Part shown: positions 7,886-17,640 of the stretch, in pieces
How the letters are laid out: each line of letters starts with the position of its first letter
Numbering within the stretch: the first letter of the stretch is position 1
Assembly (NCBI GenBank): GCA_012959805.1
Contig: DUCN01000026.1
Location: 62,001 to 126,000, forward strand
Reading direction: 5' to 3'
Source: Myxococcales bacterium
GTDB lineage: Bacteria > Myxococcota_A > UBA9160 > UBA4427
DNA: 64,000 bases
Program-made: the position numbers and the translations under genes
The notes under the pieces: model-generated
The model's database searches: none
What the model was told of the DNA's origin: nothing
The model's input: only the letters and a program-made list of their open reading frames with translations

Positions 7886-10708
7886 ATGACGCGCGGCGTG
7901 GCCTTGGCACTGACAGTACTGACGGGTTTCAGTGGACTTGTGTACGAAGTGGCTTGGGAGAAGTATCTCGGGACACTCCTCGGATCACATAGTGAGGCCA
8001 CTGCGGCAGTATTGGGAATCTTCCTGGGTGGCCTATCGGTTGGCTATTCGATTTTTGGTCGCATAACACGAATCTGGATCGCCTCAGGACGCGGCCCCCG
8101 ACTGCTCGTACTCTACGGCGTGGTTGAAGCCAGCATCGGCGTCTACGTCATCCTCTTCCCGACACTCTTCGCAGGCATGCTCAAGGTTTCTTCGGTGCTA
8201 CCCGGACTGGGTGGTGTGAGCTTCGCGGTCGATGTCCTCTTGTCGGCCTTATTGATCGGCCCACCCGCGATTCTGATGGGTGGAACGATTCCGATTCTGA
8301 CTCAGGCGCTCTCACGCAATTCCGCGGATGCCACTCGCTTCCACGCGTTAATCTACGCGCTCAACACCGCCGGGGCCTTCGTAGGCGCCCTTGCAGCCGG
8401 CTTCATACTCATTCCCCAATTAGGCCTGGTCCGAGTGATGACGATGATGGGCGTCATCAATCTCTCCGCTGGGCTGGGTTTTGGATTGCTCGGCCTGATC
8501 CGCACTGCCGGACCTGCGAGTGTTGCGATCGAGGGGCCGAAGGAAGTCGATGGCTTCGCGAGGTATGCGGGCGCCGCACTGCTCGTCGGATTCTCGATGA
8601 TGAGCCTCCAGACCATCCTGATTCGCATCGGCGGACTCTCGATCGGTGCGTCTCAATTCACATTTTCCATGGTCGTTGCCGTCTTCGTCTTATGCATCGC
8701 GCTCGGCAGTTTTGCGGTCTCGGCCATGCCGCGGATTCCACGAGCCGCCTTAGTCATCAATCAATGGCTCCTCGTCGCCGTTCTCTTCATTCTATATTTC
8801 CTGATCCCCTATGCGCCCTACGCATCCCATGTGTTGCGAACCCTGTTTCGCGACATCGATCAGGCCTTCTACGCCTATTACTTCGCGGTCTTCCTTTCTT
8901 TGCTGGTCTTGATCGGACCCGCTGTCATTCTTTCTGGGGCCACACTTCCCTTGCTCTTCGATCATCTGAGACGACAGGTCGATGATCTCGGTGAAGTGGC
9001 GGGTCGCCTATACAGCTGGAACACGATGGGTTCACTGCTGGGCGCTCTTCTCGGTGGATACGCTCTACTGCTCTGGCTCGATCTGCATCAAGTCTTTCGC
9101 GTCGCGCTGGCTGCGCAGATCGCGGCGGCCTTTATCCTGACTTCGCGACTGGGGCCACGGTCGCGAATGATCTCTGGGGGCCTGCTGACCGCTGCTGCAA
9201 TCGGCTTCGTCGCCCTCGGAGATTGGGACCCCCGTTCTTTTGTACACGGAAGCTTTCGTTCCCGCGCACCGACGCTGCTCAGTTATGCGGGCCGAGACGC
9301 ATTCCTCGAGCCCAAACGCGAAGCCGCCGACATCGTCTTCTATCGCGATGATCCGATCTCTTCCGTCGCCGTCATGCAGCAAGGACCCATCGACGGACAG
9401 ATCTCACGCAGCATCGTCAATAACGGAAAATCCGACGGCAACACGAGTGCCGACTACGCGACCATGGCCCTCGCTGCAATCCTACCGGCGATGCTCGCGG
9501 ATCAAGTGGAGAGCGGCTTCGTGATCGGCTTCGGAACTGGCATCACCGTGGGTGAATTGATCGCATTGCCCAGCGTCAAGCGAGTCGTGGTGAGCGAGAT
9601 TTCACCAGCCGTCGTCGATGCCGCACCGCTCTTTGATTTCGCCAATCAATCGGTGACGCAGAACGCGAAGGTCGAAATGATTCGTACCGATGCCTATCGT
9701 GCGATGTTAGGCAGCAAGGAAACCTTCGATGTCATCGTTTCGGAGCCCAGCAATCCCTGGGTTCAAGGCGTCGAGATGCTCTTCTCGAAGGAATTCCTGA
9801 TCGCGGCACGAGATCGATTGAGCCCGGGCGGCGTCTATGCCCAGTGGTACCACCAATATGAAACCGATTCGGCGTCAGTCGAACTCGTACTGCGAACCTA
9901 TGCAGCCGTATTCGACAGAGTTTCGGTCTGGTATGGATTGGGTCCCGACCTCATCATCCTGGGCTTTCAGGATGACGCTCATCCCCTCGACATTGGGCGT
10001 CTCCGACGGCGAGCGGCGAGCCCTGCTTTTCAGTCCGCGCTCGTGCGCTCCGGCATCAATAGCTTCACGGAGCTTCTCAGTCACGAACTCCTACCCCTTG
10101 GCGTCATCCATTCCGCCGAGCTGGAGGGACCCATTCATTCGCTGTACGAGCCAATCCTCGGCTACCGCGCGGCCCGTGCCTTCTTCCGAGGCGAACGGGC
10201 GTCCTTACCCTTCACCGGATTTGGCCGGAGCGCACAGCTGGGAAGGCAAAATGCTTTATTGCATCAACCCGGACAGAATCTACGAGCCGAAGACCTCTTC
10301 GAGGGCTTGTGTGGACAGCGCCAATCGGATTGCGTCGCGCTCCTCGGTCGCTGGGAGCGGGCTCGGCCCGATGCCCCGGCTCATCCCCGATTTGTTCGAG
10401 ACGCAAACCGACAACTGCGCGCCTACGGTGGCGGGGTCACAATGGAACTCGTTCGCTCGGTCTCACGACTCTTCCATTTTCAGGATGAAGTCGTTTCGGA
10501 GAAAGAGCCGGTTCCACTCGCCGCGGCGCGACGAGCATCCAGGCATTATGTGCTCTTCTACTCGCATGCTGTGCCCTTCTCTCCCCAGGCGCTCATCGAT
10601 CTCTGGGAGCGCTGCCAGGAACAGCCGGAGCAACAAGGCGCCTGCGACGCAGGCCTCACCGAAGCAATCGAAATCGTTCGCCACGGGCTAGGAGAGCTTT
10701 CGAGCTGA
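7886..10708 (+). CDS. Membrane-embedded spermidine-synthase-like protein
   Basis: A ribosome site (GGGAG) five bases before this ATG decides the start and gives 940 residues. The N-terminal two-thirds carries many membrane helices in MFS-like arrangement (first helix begins at residue 3; GLVYEVAWEKYLG, IFLGGLSVGYSIFG, GPPAILMGGTIPILTQAL). The C-terminal part is a Rossmann methyltransferase-like domain of the polyamine aminopropyltransferase family (VIGFGTGITVGEL, VSEISPAVVDAA, DAYRAML, DVIVSEPSNPW, FLIAARDRLSPGGVYAQWYHQYE). The classical GGGDG binding loop reads GFGTGIT, so true spermidine synthase activity is doubtful. Proteins with this fusion are widespread but poorly characterised. The last ~200 residues have no recognisable domain. 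A paralogue with a different tail lies at about 34-37 kb. Confidence 0.75.
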   Translation: MTRGVALALTVLTGFSGLVYEVAWEKYLGTLLGSHSEATAAVLGIFLGGLSVGYSIFGRITRIWIASGRGPRLLVLYGVVEASIGVYVILFPTLFAGMLKVSSVLPGLGGVSFAVDVLLSALLIGPPAILMGGTIPILTQALSRNSADATRFHALIYALNTAGAFVGALAAGFILIPQLGLVRVMTMMGVINLSAGLGFGLLGLIRTAGPASVAIEGPKEVDGFARYAGAALLVGFSMMSLQTILIRIGGLSIGASQFTFSMVVAVFVLCIALGSFAVSAMPRIPRAALVINQWLLVAVLFILYFLIPYAPYASHVLRTLFRDIDQAFYAYYFAVFLSLLVLIGPAVILSGATLPLLFDHLRRQVDDLGEVAGRLYSWNTMGSLLGALLGGYALLLWLDLHQVFRVALAAQIAAAFILTSRLGPRSRMISGGLLTAAAIGFVALGDWDPRSFVHGSFRSRAPTLLSYAGRDAFLEPKREAADIVFYRDDPISSVAVMQQGPIDGQISRSIVNNGKSDGNTSADYATMALAAILPAMLADQVESGFVIGFGTGITVGELIALPSVKRVVVSEISPAVVDAAPLFDFANQSVTQNAKVEMIRTDAYRAMLGSKETFDVIVSEPSNPWVQGVEMLFSKEFLIAARDRLSPGGVYAQWYHQYETDSASVELVLRTYAAVFDRVSVWYGLGPDLIILGFQDDAHPLDIGRLRRRAASPAFQSALVRSGINSFTELLSHELLPLGVIHSAELEGPIHSLYEPILGYRAARAFFRGERASLPFTGFGRSAQLGRQNALLHQPGQNLRAEDLFEGLCGQRQSDCVALLGRWERARPDAPAHPRFVRDANRQLRAYGGGVTMELVRSVSRLFHFQDEVVSEKEPVPLAAARRASRHYVLFYSHAVPFSPQALIDLWERCQEQPEQQGACDAGLTEAIEIVRHGLGELSS

Positions 10709-10736
10709 GCCCTTCCAGTCTTCTTCTAATAACGAC

Positions 10737-10770
10737 TTGACAGGAGCGAATAAAAGACGAAAGTAGGGCG
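10737..10770 (+). promoter_or_regulatory. imuA promoter with putative damage-response operator
   Basis: A TTGACA -35-like box (10737-10742) is followed by AAAAGACGAAAGTAGGGCG (10752-10770), which abuts the imuA start codon. The same 19 bases occur before dnaE2 with one change. At a 17-bp spacing the -10 would be AAAGTA inside the element, so transcription would begin at or next to the ATG and the mRNA may be leaderless. The regulator (LexA, a WYL protein or other) is not identifiable here. Confidence 0.6.
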
Positions 10771-11787
10771 ATGCCCCCTGCGCCCCCCGACTCCCCAGTC
10801 GGACGGGTAAGTGCTCCCGAGGGCGCCGCTCGTCGAATTCGAACGCCTCGCCGCTCCCAGCAGTCGGGTCGACCAGGCCTCTTGGCTATTTCGGAAACCG
10901 ATTCACCAGAAGACGGTTCGGAAAACAGGTCGGAGAAAAAATCGAAGGCGAGCAGCGCACTCGAGACTCTGCTCGTCGATCTCGGTTCTCAGATTCATCG
11001 CGGTGACTCCCTCCTCTCGCAAGGAGAGCCCCAGGGAAAGTCGGCGGGAGCCGCGGCGACTCATCGCCATTGTCCGACGGGCCTCGAGATGCTCGATGCG
11101 CGCCTGGGCGGCGGATTTCCCATCGGCCGCCTGAGCGAAATTTGCGGTGCGCCCTCCTCCGGCCGAACCTCGCTCGCCCTCACCCTCTTGGCCGAGACCT
11201 TGAATCGCGGCGTACTCGCCGCCTGGATCGATCTGGCCGATGCCTTCGATCCCGCCTCCTCCAATTTGGCGAGCAGCGACCTCGAACGCTTGCTCTGGGT
11301 CCGCGCTCGCTCCGCAGATGAAGCCCTACGCAGCTGCGAACGGCTTCTCCAGACAGAAGGCTTCGAGCTGATCATCCTCGATCTAGCCATCCCCCCAACG
11401 CTCTCAAGAGCTTCGGTCCGTTCAACCTATCGCTCGGCAATTCGCGATACGAGCTGGCTTCGACTCGCACGCAAAGCGTCAGGAACACGTACTGCTCTGG
11501 TCGCGATCTCGAATTCGACACTCACGGGTTCCCGAGCCGAGTTGATTCTCGAAATGAAGCCCCTCGCCGCGCGTTTTGTTGGACCACCCAATCTACTCGA
11601 TACCCTCGAAACGACGGCTGTCTTACAGCGCCATCGCAGTCGGCCGATCGGTCACGAGATCCCACTCCGGGTTCACGCTGACGACAACCACTCCAATTCC
11701 GAAACCACTTCAGGCTCCATACTTCATTCCGCCACCGCGCCCGTTCATTCCACCTCCACCACCGCTTCCCATCACGGCGATCGTTAG
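10771..11787 (+). CDS. imuA: ImuA, RecA-like mutasome protein
   Basis: This 338-residue protein has a long, charged N-terminal extension (about 100 residues) and then a RecA/SulA-like core: TGLEMLDARLGGGFPIGRLSEICGAPSSGRTSL, with a P-loop-like GAPSSGRTS, and later ELIILDLAIPP and LARKASGTRTALVAIS. ImuA binds and regulates the ImuB-DnaE2 translesion machinery in other bacteria. The two-base gap to imuB shows an operon. The C-terminal 60 residues are Ser/Thr/His-rich and low in complexity. No Shine-Dalgarno site precedes the ATG; the operator element sits directly against it. Confidence 0.85.
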   Translation: MPPAPPDSPVGRVSAPEGAARRIRTPRRSQQSGRPGLLAISETDSPEDGSENRSEKKSKASSALETLLVDLGSQIHRGDSLLSQGEPQGKSAGAAATHRHCPTGLEMLDARLGGGFPIGRLSEICGAPSSGRTSLALTLLAETLNRGVLAAWIDLADAFDPASSNLASSDLERLLWVRARSADEALRSCERLLQTEGFELIILDLAIPPTLSRASVRSTYRSAIRDTSWLRLARKASGTRTALVAISNSTLTGSRAELILEMKPLAARFVGPPNLLDTLETTAVLQRHRSRPIGHEIPLRVHADDNHSNSETTSGSILHSATAPVHSTSTTASHHGDR

Positions 11788-11789
11788 TC

Positions 11790-13340
11790 GTGCGGATCGC
11801 ATGTCTACTCGTTCCCGACTTGCCCCTACATGCAGAGCTTCGGGCCAGCCCCGAGCTGCAGGGTTTCCCGCTCGCCATTACGAACGGTCCCGGCTCTCGT
11901 GCCGAGATCCTCTCCATTTCCCACGAGGCCTTCTCCCAGGGAGTTCGAGTCGGTCAGACTCTGCCTCAGGCACGAACGGTCTGTCCCCGAATCGAAGCTC
12001 GCACCGCCTCTCCCGTTCTCATGAAGGCCGCTCGCGAGGCCATGCTCGATGTTGGGCTCTCCATGGCGCCTCGCGCAGAACTCGCCGAACCAAGCTCAGG
12101 CCTTTTTCTCTCTGAAGGCGCGGTCTATGTCGATGCCAGCGGAACCCAGGCTCTCTACGGAAGCGAGGGCACCCTTGCTTCAATCCTTCATGCCCGCGCC
12201 GAGCGCGCAGGAATTAGGGGAGTCGTCGCCATCGCTTCGTCACGCAGCATGACTCGACTCGTCGCTCGCCATCTCGCCCACGGACTTCATTCCGCCACCG
12301 CGCCCACCGAGATTCTCTCGCCCGAAGCTGAACTCGCTTTTTTGGCACCCCTGCCCATCGATCTACTCGATCCAGATGACCGGACCGCACAAGCCCTAAC
12401 CCGCTTCGGGATTCACTGTATTCAAGACCTGCTTCGCCTCTCCCGACGTGATCTCGCGGCGCGACTCGGCCCCGGACTTCTCTCACTCGTTGCAAAAGCG
12501 CGTGGAGAAGAAAGCGAACTGCCTTTGGCCGAACCACGGATCACATCGCTCGAAGAGGCCATCGATCTCGAAGCCCCGATCGGAAATCTCGAACCCCTCG
12601 CCTTCATATGCCGGGGACTTCTTTCGAGACTCATCGAACGCCTGACCTTACGAGCGTTAGGCTGCATCGAATTGCGTTTGGCATTGCAGCTCGAAAATGG
12701 CGCGCTGGAAAGCCGTCGGATTGGAGTCGCGAGTCCCAGCCAAGACGAACGCGTGCTCCTTCGCCTCTTGCGCCTGGCCGTGGAATCCAAGCCGCCGCCC
12801 GCTGCCATCGACCGCGTGACGCTCATCTGCGAAGGGGTGGCGCTACGCCTCGAACAGCTCGACCTCTTCCTGCCTCGCGGTCCGAGCGCAAACGAACTCG
12901 ATCAAACCCTGGCTGAGCTCAGTGCGATCTGTGGCGCGGAGCGGGTGGGTTCTCCCGAAGTGGTCGATGATCATCGGCCCGACGCCTTCGCCCTGAAACC
13001 CTTTGCCAAAAGAAAGCCTCGTTCTAAAACTCAAACGAGGAGCCATCAAGCGCCACCTTCCCCTCGGCGCGGACTACACCTAGCGCTGCGCGCGCTCAGG
13101 CCACCCCTGCGAGCAGAAGTTCGCCTTGAGCGAGGTCGCCCGGTCTTCGCTCGAAGCACCATGAGTCAGGGAAGAATCCTTGAATCGGCTGGGCCCTGGC
13201 GAACCACTGGGCATTGGTGGTCAAAGGCTTCACATTTCGCGACGGACCATTACGATGTCCAGATGAGCGACGGAAATATTTTGCGACTTTGTTTTGATTG
13301 GCGCATGAAGCGATGGGTGATCGATGGCCTCTATGACTAG
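11790..13340 (+). CDS. imuB: ImuB, Y-family polymerase-like hub of the mutasome
   Basis: This 516-residue Y-family-like protein starts with GTG two bases after the imuA stop. It shows the N-terminal LLVPDLPLHAEL, the palm-like LFLSEGAVYVDASG, a helix-hairpin-helix region (RFGIHCIQDLLRLSRRDLAARLG) and the typical ImuB C-terminus (LRLCFDWRMKRWVIDGLYD). Against Pol IV, the acidic catalytic set (DMD and SLDE) is degraded, as known for ImuB, which is an inactive polymerase acting as a scaffold. A beta-clamp binding motif QLDLF is visible at residues 356-360. The partner polymerase DnaE2 is encoded about 4.3 kb downstream. Confidence 0.9.
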   Translation: MRIACLLVPDLPLHAELRASPELQGFPLAITNGPGSRAEILSISHEAFSQGVRVGQTLPQARTVCPRIEARTASPVLMKAAREAMLDVGLSMAPRAELAEPSSGLFLSEGAVYVDASGTQALYGSEGTLASILHARAERAGIRGVVAIASSRSMTRLVARHLAHGLHSATAPTEILSPEAELAFLAPLPIDLLDPDDRTAQALTRFGIHCIQDLLRLSRRDLAARLGPGLLSLVAKARGEESELPLAEPRITSLEEAIDLEAPIGNLEPLAFICRGLLSRLIERLTLRALGCIELRLALQLENGALESRRIGVASPSQDERVLLRLLRLAVESKPPPAAIDRVTLICEGVALRLEQLDLFLPRGPSANELDQTLAELSAICGAERVGSPEVVDDHRPDAFALKPFAKRKPRSKTQTRSHQAPPSPRRGLHLALRALRPPLRAEVRLERGRPVFARSTMSQGRILESAGPWRTTGHWWSKASHFATDHYDVQMSDGNILRLCFDWRMKRWVIDGLYD

Positions 13341-13439
13341 AGCAGCGTAAAATTAGAAGCCGCCATACCATCGCCTTTCTTCGCGGCTTCCTCGATCGAC
13401 CCAAAGAAGTCGTCTCAAGCATCCCGAAGGTGTTGTTTC

Positions 13440-14312
13440 ATGTCCCACCCTTCTGCCTCCGCGTCTTCCCCTATTCGGCTCGGGATCGTGATTCTTCCGG
13501 AGGATCGCTGGTCCGTGATGCAAGAGCGATGGGTGGCTGCCGAGGAATACGGATTCGGTCATGCGTGGACCTATGACCACCTCACATGGCAGATGTTTCG
13601 GGACAAGCCCTGGTTTGGTGCGATTCCGACATTGACCGCGGCGGCCATGGTCACGAGTCAGATTCGCCTCGGAACGCTGGTCGCTTCACCCAATTTCAGG
13701 CATCCAGTGCCCTTCGCGAAAGAGTCGATGACCCTCGATGACGTGTCCCTCGGACGCCTTGTATTGGGGATCGGAGCGGGGGGCGATGGTTGGGACGCGA
13801 CAGCGCTGGGTCTGTCGATCTGGTCGCCGGCTGAGCGGGCCGATCGTTTTGCGGAGTTCGTCCGTCTGCTCGATCGACTCCTGCGAGAATCCGAGACCTC
13901 ACATAGCGGCGAATTTTATTCCGCCGATGGGGCGCGAGCGCTTCCCGGATCCGTCCAGCAGCCACGCATTCCCTTCGCGATCGCAGCCAACGGCCCGCGT
14001 GGAATGCGGTTGGCTATTGAAATCGGTGAAACCTGGGTGACGACCGATGATCGCGGCTCTGAAAGCGACGACATCGCGCGACTCGATGATCTCTGCGACA
14101 AGGCCGGTCGCAGCCCCGAAAGCCTCAGCCGTCTCGTACTAACCGGTTTTTCGAATTCCCCGCTTCGTTCGATCTCAGAGTTCGAGGACGTCGCTGGACG
14201 TTATGCCGAGGCCGGCTTCACCGACATGGTCATCCATTGGCCACGGGAGACCGGTCCTTTCGAGGGGAGCCGTGAGGTTCTGGAACGAATCGCTAGCGAA
14301 TACCTTGGATGA
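13440..14312 (+). CDS. LLM-class F420/flavin-dependent oxidoreductase
   Basis: This 290-residue TIM-barrel protein of the luciferase-like monooxygenase family has IRLGIVILPEDRW at the N-terminus, then FGHAWTYDHLTW, IRLGTLVASPNFRHPVPFAKESMTLDD and the GRLVLGIGAGG motif, which is characteristic of the F420-dependent branch. The substrate is unknown. It sits between imuB and the convergent dinB without sharing their control element, so a role in the damage response is not implied. A second member of the family is encoded near 59 kb. Confidence 0.85.
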   Translation: MSHPSASASSPIRLGIVILPEDRWSVMQERWVAAEEYGFGHAWTYDHLTWQMFRDKPWFGAIPTLTAAAMVTSQIRLGTLVASPNFRHPVPFAKESMTLDDVSLGRLVLGIGAGGDGWDATALGLSIWSPAERADRFAEFVRLLDRLLRESETSHSGEFYSADGARALPGSVQQPRIPFAIAANGPRGMRLAIEIGETWVTTDDRGSESDDIARLDDLCDKAGRSPESLSRLVLTGFSNSPLRSISEFEDVAGRYAEAGFTDMVIHWPRETGPFEGSREVLERIASEYLG

Positions 14313-14437
14313 ACTGGAATGACGCTCTCGGATGACGATCGCATTTGACAAACCGATACGACGAGTTCAAAAAAACATCAGCGGGTAGATCTTGATCGAT
14401 CAGGCACAGGTCCCAACAAAGCCTGCGTCCGCGGACA

Positions 14438-15745
14438 TCACTCTTCCGCGGAATCAGATTCCGGTTCCGGCCCATGGGTATCGCGACTGCCCTTCTTCCA
14501 TTGCCCGGACAACGTCGCATGCCGGGCGTCTCCCTGACTTGCGCGTTTCACGACATCATCGCCAAAGCGGTCCGCGAGTTGGTCGAGTGCACGATTCAAA
14601 CGGCGCCGGCGAGGCGGCGCGACGGCGGCCTTCCCGCTGCCCTCCTCCGCAAACAAAGCGAGCTGCCGGGAGTTTCCCTTTTCATCGACCAGTCCGCTGA
14701 CACCAACGCCCAGCAGACGAACAGGCTCGGCCAATGCATCAGTCAGCAACGAACGGGCCGAGCGCGCCACGATGTCGCCGTCATCGGTTGGCTCGATGAG
14801 CGTGATCTGACGAGTCCTGGCCGGATAGCCTCGCGGGCCTTCTTTCACCCGACGTCCGATTCGCCATTTCAAGACAACGGTCTTCGCCAAGAGCCCCTGC
14901 CTCCGCAATCGGCGGGCGACGGATTCTGCATGGGTCAAGATCGTGGCCTCGAGTACAGCTCGGTCCTGTACGTCACGCGGAAATGTATTCTCCTCGGAGA
15001 TGGAAACGGCTTCGCGATGAGGTTCGACCTCGCGAAGATCAACGCCTTGCGCGAGCCGACCGATGCCCTCACCCCAGTCGCCAAGCTCCCTCCGCAACTC
15101 GCCGGGGGTTGCTCGCGCCAGGTCACCAATCGTGTAATACCCGAGCCCTTCGAGCTTTTCTCCTGCGACCGGCCCGACACCCCAGATCTTGCGAATCGGA
15201 AGTGGATCGAGAAAGGCGCGAACACCATCCGCGGGGACCTCGACGAGACCATCCGGTTTAGCCGCACCGCTCGCGATCTTGGCCACCATCTTGATGGGCC
15301 CAATGCCGACGGAAACCGGCAAACTGGTTTCGAGCCGGACCTGACGTCTCAACTCTTCTCCGATCTCTCGCGGCGGACCCAGAAGACGTTCACTTCCAGT
15401 CAGATCGAGAAACGCCTCGTCCAAGGAGAGGCCTTCCACGAGCGGAGAGAACTCTCGGAAGACATCGAAAATTCGCCGTGACTCTCTTGCATAACGTGCC
15501 ATGTCGCCGGGAACGAAAATCACGTCTGGGCAGCGCTTCTTGGCTTCGACGCTGGACATCGCGGAGAAGATGCCGAAGGTCCTTGCCTCGTAACTCGCGG
15601 CGGCGACGACGCCACGTGTCCCCGACCCGCCGACGACAACAGGCCGCCCCCGGAGTTCGGGTCGATCTCTTTGCTCGACCGAAGCGTAAAACGCGTCCAT
15701 GTCCGCATGCAGAACACAGCGTGCATACTCTCTCGAAGATTCCAC
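14438..15745 (-). CDS. dinB: DNA polymerase IV (Y family)
   Basis: A complete catalytic Pol IV of 435 residues: HADMDAFYASVE near residue 13 and GLSLDEAFLDLTG near residue 105 supply the metal-binding acids Asp15, Asp109 and Glu110. KMVAKIASGAAKPDGLVEV and IRKIWGVGPVAGEKLEGLGYYTIGDLA form the thumb/HhH. A QLALF beta-clamp motif lies at residues 361-365, followed by a charged tail longer than in E. coli DinB. It bypasses template lesions. It is the third gene of a leftward operon after a receiver protein and a flavin oxidoreductase, separated from the latter by only a few bases, and the operon is divergent from dnaE2. Confidence 0.95.
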   Translation of the reverse strand: MESSREYARCVLHADMDAFYASVEQRDRPELRGRPVVVGGSGTRGVVAAASYEARTFGIFSAMSSVEAKKRCPDVIFVPGDMARYARESRRIFDVFREFSPLVEGLSLDEAFLDLTGSERLLGPPREIGEELRRQVRLETSLPVSVGIGPIKMVAKIASGAAKPDGLVEVPADGVRAFLDPLPIRKIWGVGPVAGEKLEGLGYYTIGDLARATPGELRRELGDWGEGIGRLAQGVDLREVEPHREAVSISEENTFPRDVQDRAVLEATILTHAESVARRLRRQGLLAKTVVLKWRIGRRVKEGPRGYPARTRQITLIEPTDDGDIVARSARSLLTDALAEPVRLLGVGVSGLVDEKGNSRQLALFAEEGSGKAAVAPPRRRRLNRALDQLADRFGDDVVKRASQGDARHATLSGQWKKGSRDTHGPEPESDSAEE

Positions 15746-15749
15746 GAGA

Positions 15750-17138
15750 TCAGCCCTCTAGGCGGGTCGCCGCCTGCAGTCGGACGAGCATTTCTTTGGC
15801 ATCCGAGGCCGCTCGCATTCCCGCCGTCACGCGGCCTTCGAGATCAGGGGTCGTGAGAGCCTCAGTCGCAAAGCTGATCCGGGGTGTCCGCTCCGATCGC
15901 CCCTCAAAGCGCTCTCTTCGCGCGAGCGCACCACGGCCTTGCACCGAAATGATTTCATCCAGACGTTCGATCCGAGAAGAACCCTCTGGCAAGGCACCGA
16001 GTGGCGAACCGCGAAAGGTCGAATCGAATTTGTAGATCAAGACCTGATCGGAATCGTCCCAATGATGATCCACGGCTTCATGTTCCAGCGAAATCCGCGC
16101 CCAGAACGGATCCGATGTGTAGGGCCTGAACTTCGGGCCTAACATTCGAATATCGCGCATATCCGGCAGCTCACCGGGTACGAAGGTCACGCCGGACAAC
16201 CCCCGCAAGAGCCATGCCTGCTCACTAATTTGGCGATACATGACGATTTGCCGACGCGCACGCATGGACTCGAAATATCCACGCTCGATCGGCGTCAGCT
16301 TGGGGACGACACGAAGAACCTCGCTGGGTGGAAGTGCAAGAACGACACCGTCCGCGAGTGCGATGCCCTCTCGCCCGCCACTCTCATAACGAATTCGAAC
16401 GCCCTCGCCTGTTGCCTCGAGGTCGACGGCGCGACAACCAAGCCGAACGCGCAGGGGCTCGGCCAGCGCCGTCACGAGCCCGGCCAACCCTCCTTCGAGG
16501 GGCACCGACTTGCCGGCACCCGCCAGCAAACGACATAACATCGGGACTACGATCGATGCGGACTCCGCAGATAGATCAACGCCGGTTCGCGCGAGCAAAG
16601 CGGGTGCGAGACGTGTCGTACACCAGCGTGTCCCGAAGGCGCGAATCGAAGCACGCGCCCACGAAACATCATCCAACGCGCGAACGGACTCCGGCGTCTG
16701 CGGACTCGATCGGCGCAGCGAATCCCAGAGCGCGCGTGCCACGACCCGTCGATCGCGAAATCGCGGCGGTCGGCGAAAGACGGCGTCTATCGGTCGATCC
16801 ATGCGCGGAGAGAGTCGGGGAAAAAGAAACTCGAGGGGACGCAGCGGCGGCGGGCGATGCAGGCGGCCCCCGAGAACCAGCGCATGTGCGCGCTTGATCT
16901 TGGAGTTCGTAACGGATTCAAGGCCCAAACTGGCCACCAAAGAACGTAGATTCGCATCGCCCCAACCGACCTCGCCGACACCACGGGGAAGCAGCCCATG
17001 CTCTGTTTCGATTGGACGGAGACGGCCTCCGACCGCCAACTCGGCTTCGATGATCTCGACATCATGACCGGCCTTCTGCAGCCTTGCGCTGCAAACCAGG
17101 CCCGCCAGGCCACCACCCACGACGATGATAGATGCCAC
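15750..17138 (-). CDS. FAD-dependent amine oxidase / protoporphyrinogen oxidase-like protein
   Basis: The 462-residue protein opens with a Rossmann dinucleotide fold (IIVVGGGLAGLVCSARLQKAGHDVEIIEAE) and the GGR motif (VGGRLRP) of flavin amine oxidases, and contains a long substrate region and a C-terminal FAD-binding segment (LEGRVTAGMRAASDAKEMLVRL). Homologues oxidise porphyrinogens, carotenoids or amines; no residue here decides between them. The GTG start follows the receiver gene stop directly (TAAGTG), and dinB begins just downstream, so it is the middle gene of an operon whose other members are regulatory and DNA repair functions. Why a flavin oxidase sits in this operon is unclear. Confidence 0.75.
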   Translation of the reverse strand: MASIIVVGGGLAGLVCSARLQKAGHDVEIIEAELAVGGRLRPIETEHGLLPRGVGEVGWGDANLRSLVASLGLESVTNSKIKRAHALVLGGRLHRPPPLRPLEFLFPRLSPRMDRPIDAVFRRPPRFRDRRVVARALWDSLRRSSPQTPESVRALDDVSWARASIRAFGTRWCTTRLAPALLARTGVDLSAESASIVVPMLCRLLAGAGKSVPLEGGLAGLVTALAEPLRVRLGCRAVDLEATGEGVRIRYESGGREGIALADGVVLALPPSEVLRVVPKLTPIERGYFESMRARRQIVMYRQISEQAWLLRGLSGVTFVPGELPDMRDIRMLGPKFRPYTSDPFWARISLEHEAVDHHWDDSDQVLIYKFDSTFRGSPLGALPEGSSRIERLDEIISVQGRGALARRERFEGRSERTPRISFATEALTTPDLEGRVTAGMRAASDAKEMLVRLQAATRLEG

Positions 17139-17603
17139 TTAGACGACCCTCCGTCCCGCGGCTCGGCCAGTGGCCTTGGACCCACTCACTTGATTGCCAC
17201 CCATTTCATCGAGGATGCGTAAAAGCGCTTTCGATGCAAAGGGCTTTCGCAGAAATCCCCCACCAATTCGATTCAGGATTTCTTCAAGCGACGGAGAAAG
17301 AACATCGCCGCTGGTCAGGATGACATCCAAGCCGGGTTTTTGTTCGAGCAATTCCGGCAAGAGATCTTCGGCTCCAGCGTCGGGCGGGTGCATCACATCG
17401 ATGAATGCCAAATCAATCTCGGCTGCGTGTTCGCGAAACAGCGCCCGTGCCTCCGTCCCGTCCTTGGCAGCCCATACCTGGTAGCCCGCACGCTCGAGCA
17501 GCCGAACCATGAGCCGCAACAGCGGCTCTTCGTCGTCGACGATCAGAACGCTTCTCGGAGCGCTCTCGGGGGCGCTTTGATGGACGGTGTCAGTTGGGTT
17601 CAT
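17139..17603 (-). CDS. Stand-alone response regulator receiver protein
   Basis: This 154-residue protein is a single CheY-like receiver domain without an output domain: acidic pair Asp23-Asp24 (LIVDDEEPLLRL), phospho-acceptor Asp69 (AFIDVMHPPD), Thr97 (ILTSGD) and Lys120 (LRKPF). The ~25 C-terminal residues are basic and glycine-rich. No histidine kinase is encoded nearby. It is the first gene of the operon with the flavin oxidase and dinB and reads divergently from dnaE2, with 71 bp between them that include the shared operator element, so damage-induced expression is plausible but unproven. Confidence 0.85.
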   Translation of the reverse strand: MNPTDTVHQSAPESAPRSVLIVDDEEPLLRLMVRLLERAGYQVWAAKDGTEARALFREHAAEIDLAFIDVMHPPDAGAEDLLPELLEQKPGLDVILTSGDVLSPSLEEILNRIGGGFLRKPFASKALLRILDEMGGNQVSGSKATGRAAGRRVV

Positions 17604-17640
17604 AGACGGCTCGGGGGGAGAGAATGAAGCAAGTATGGGA

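Noticed and set aside
14474..15481. Long open frame on the plus strand opposite dinB (335 codons)
   Set aside because: It is the antisense of a fully supported Pol IV gene; its translation has no family motif and is rich in Arg/Ser, as expected for a shadow in G+C-rich DNA.
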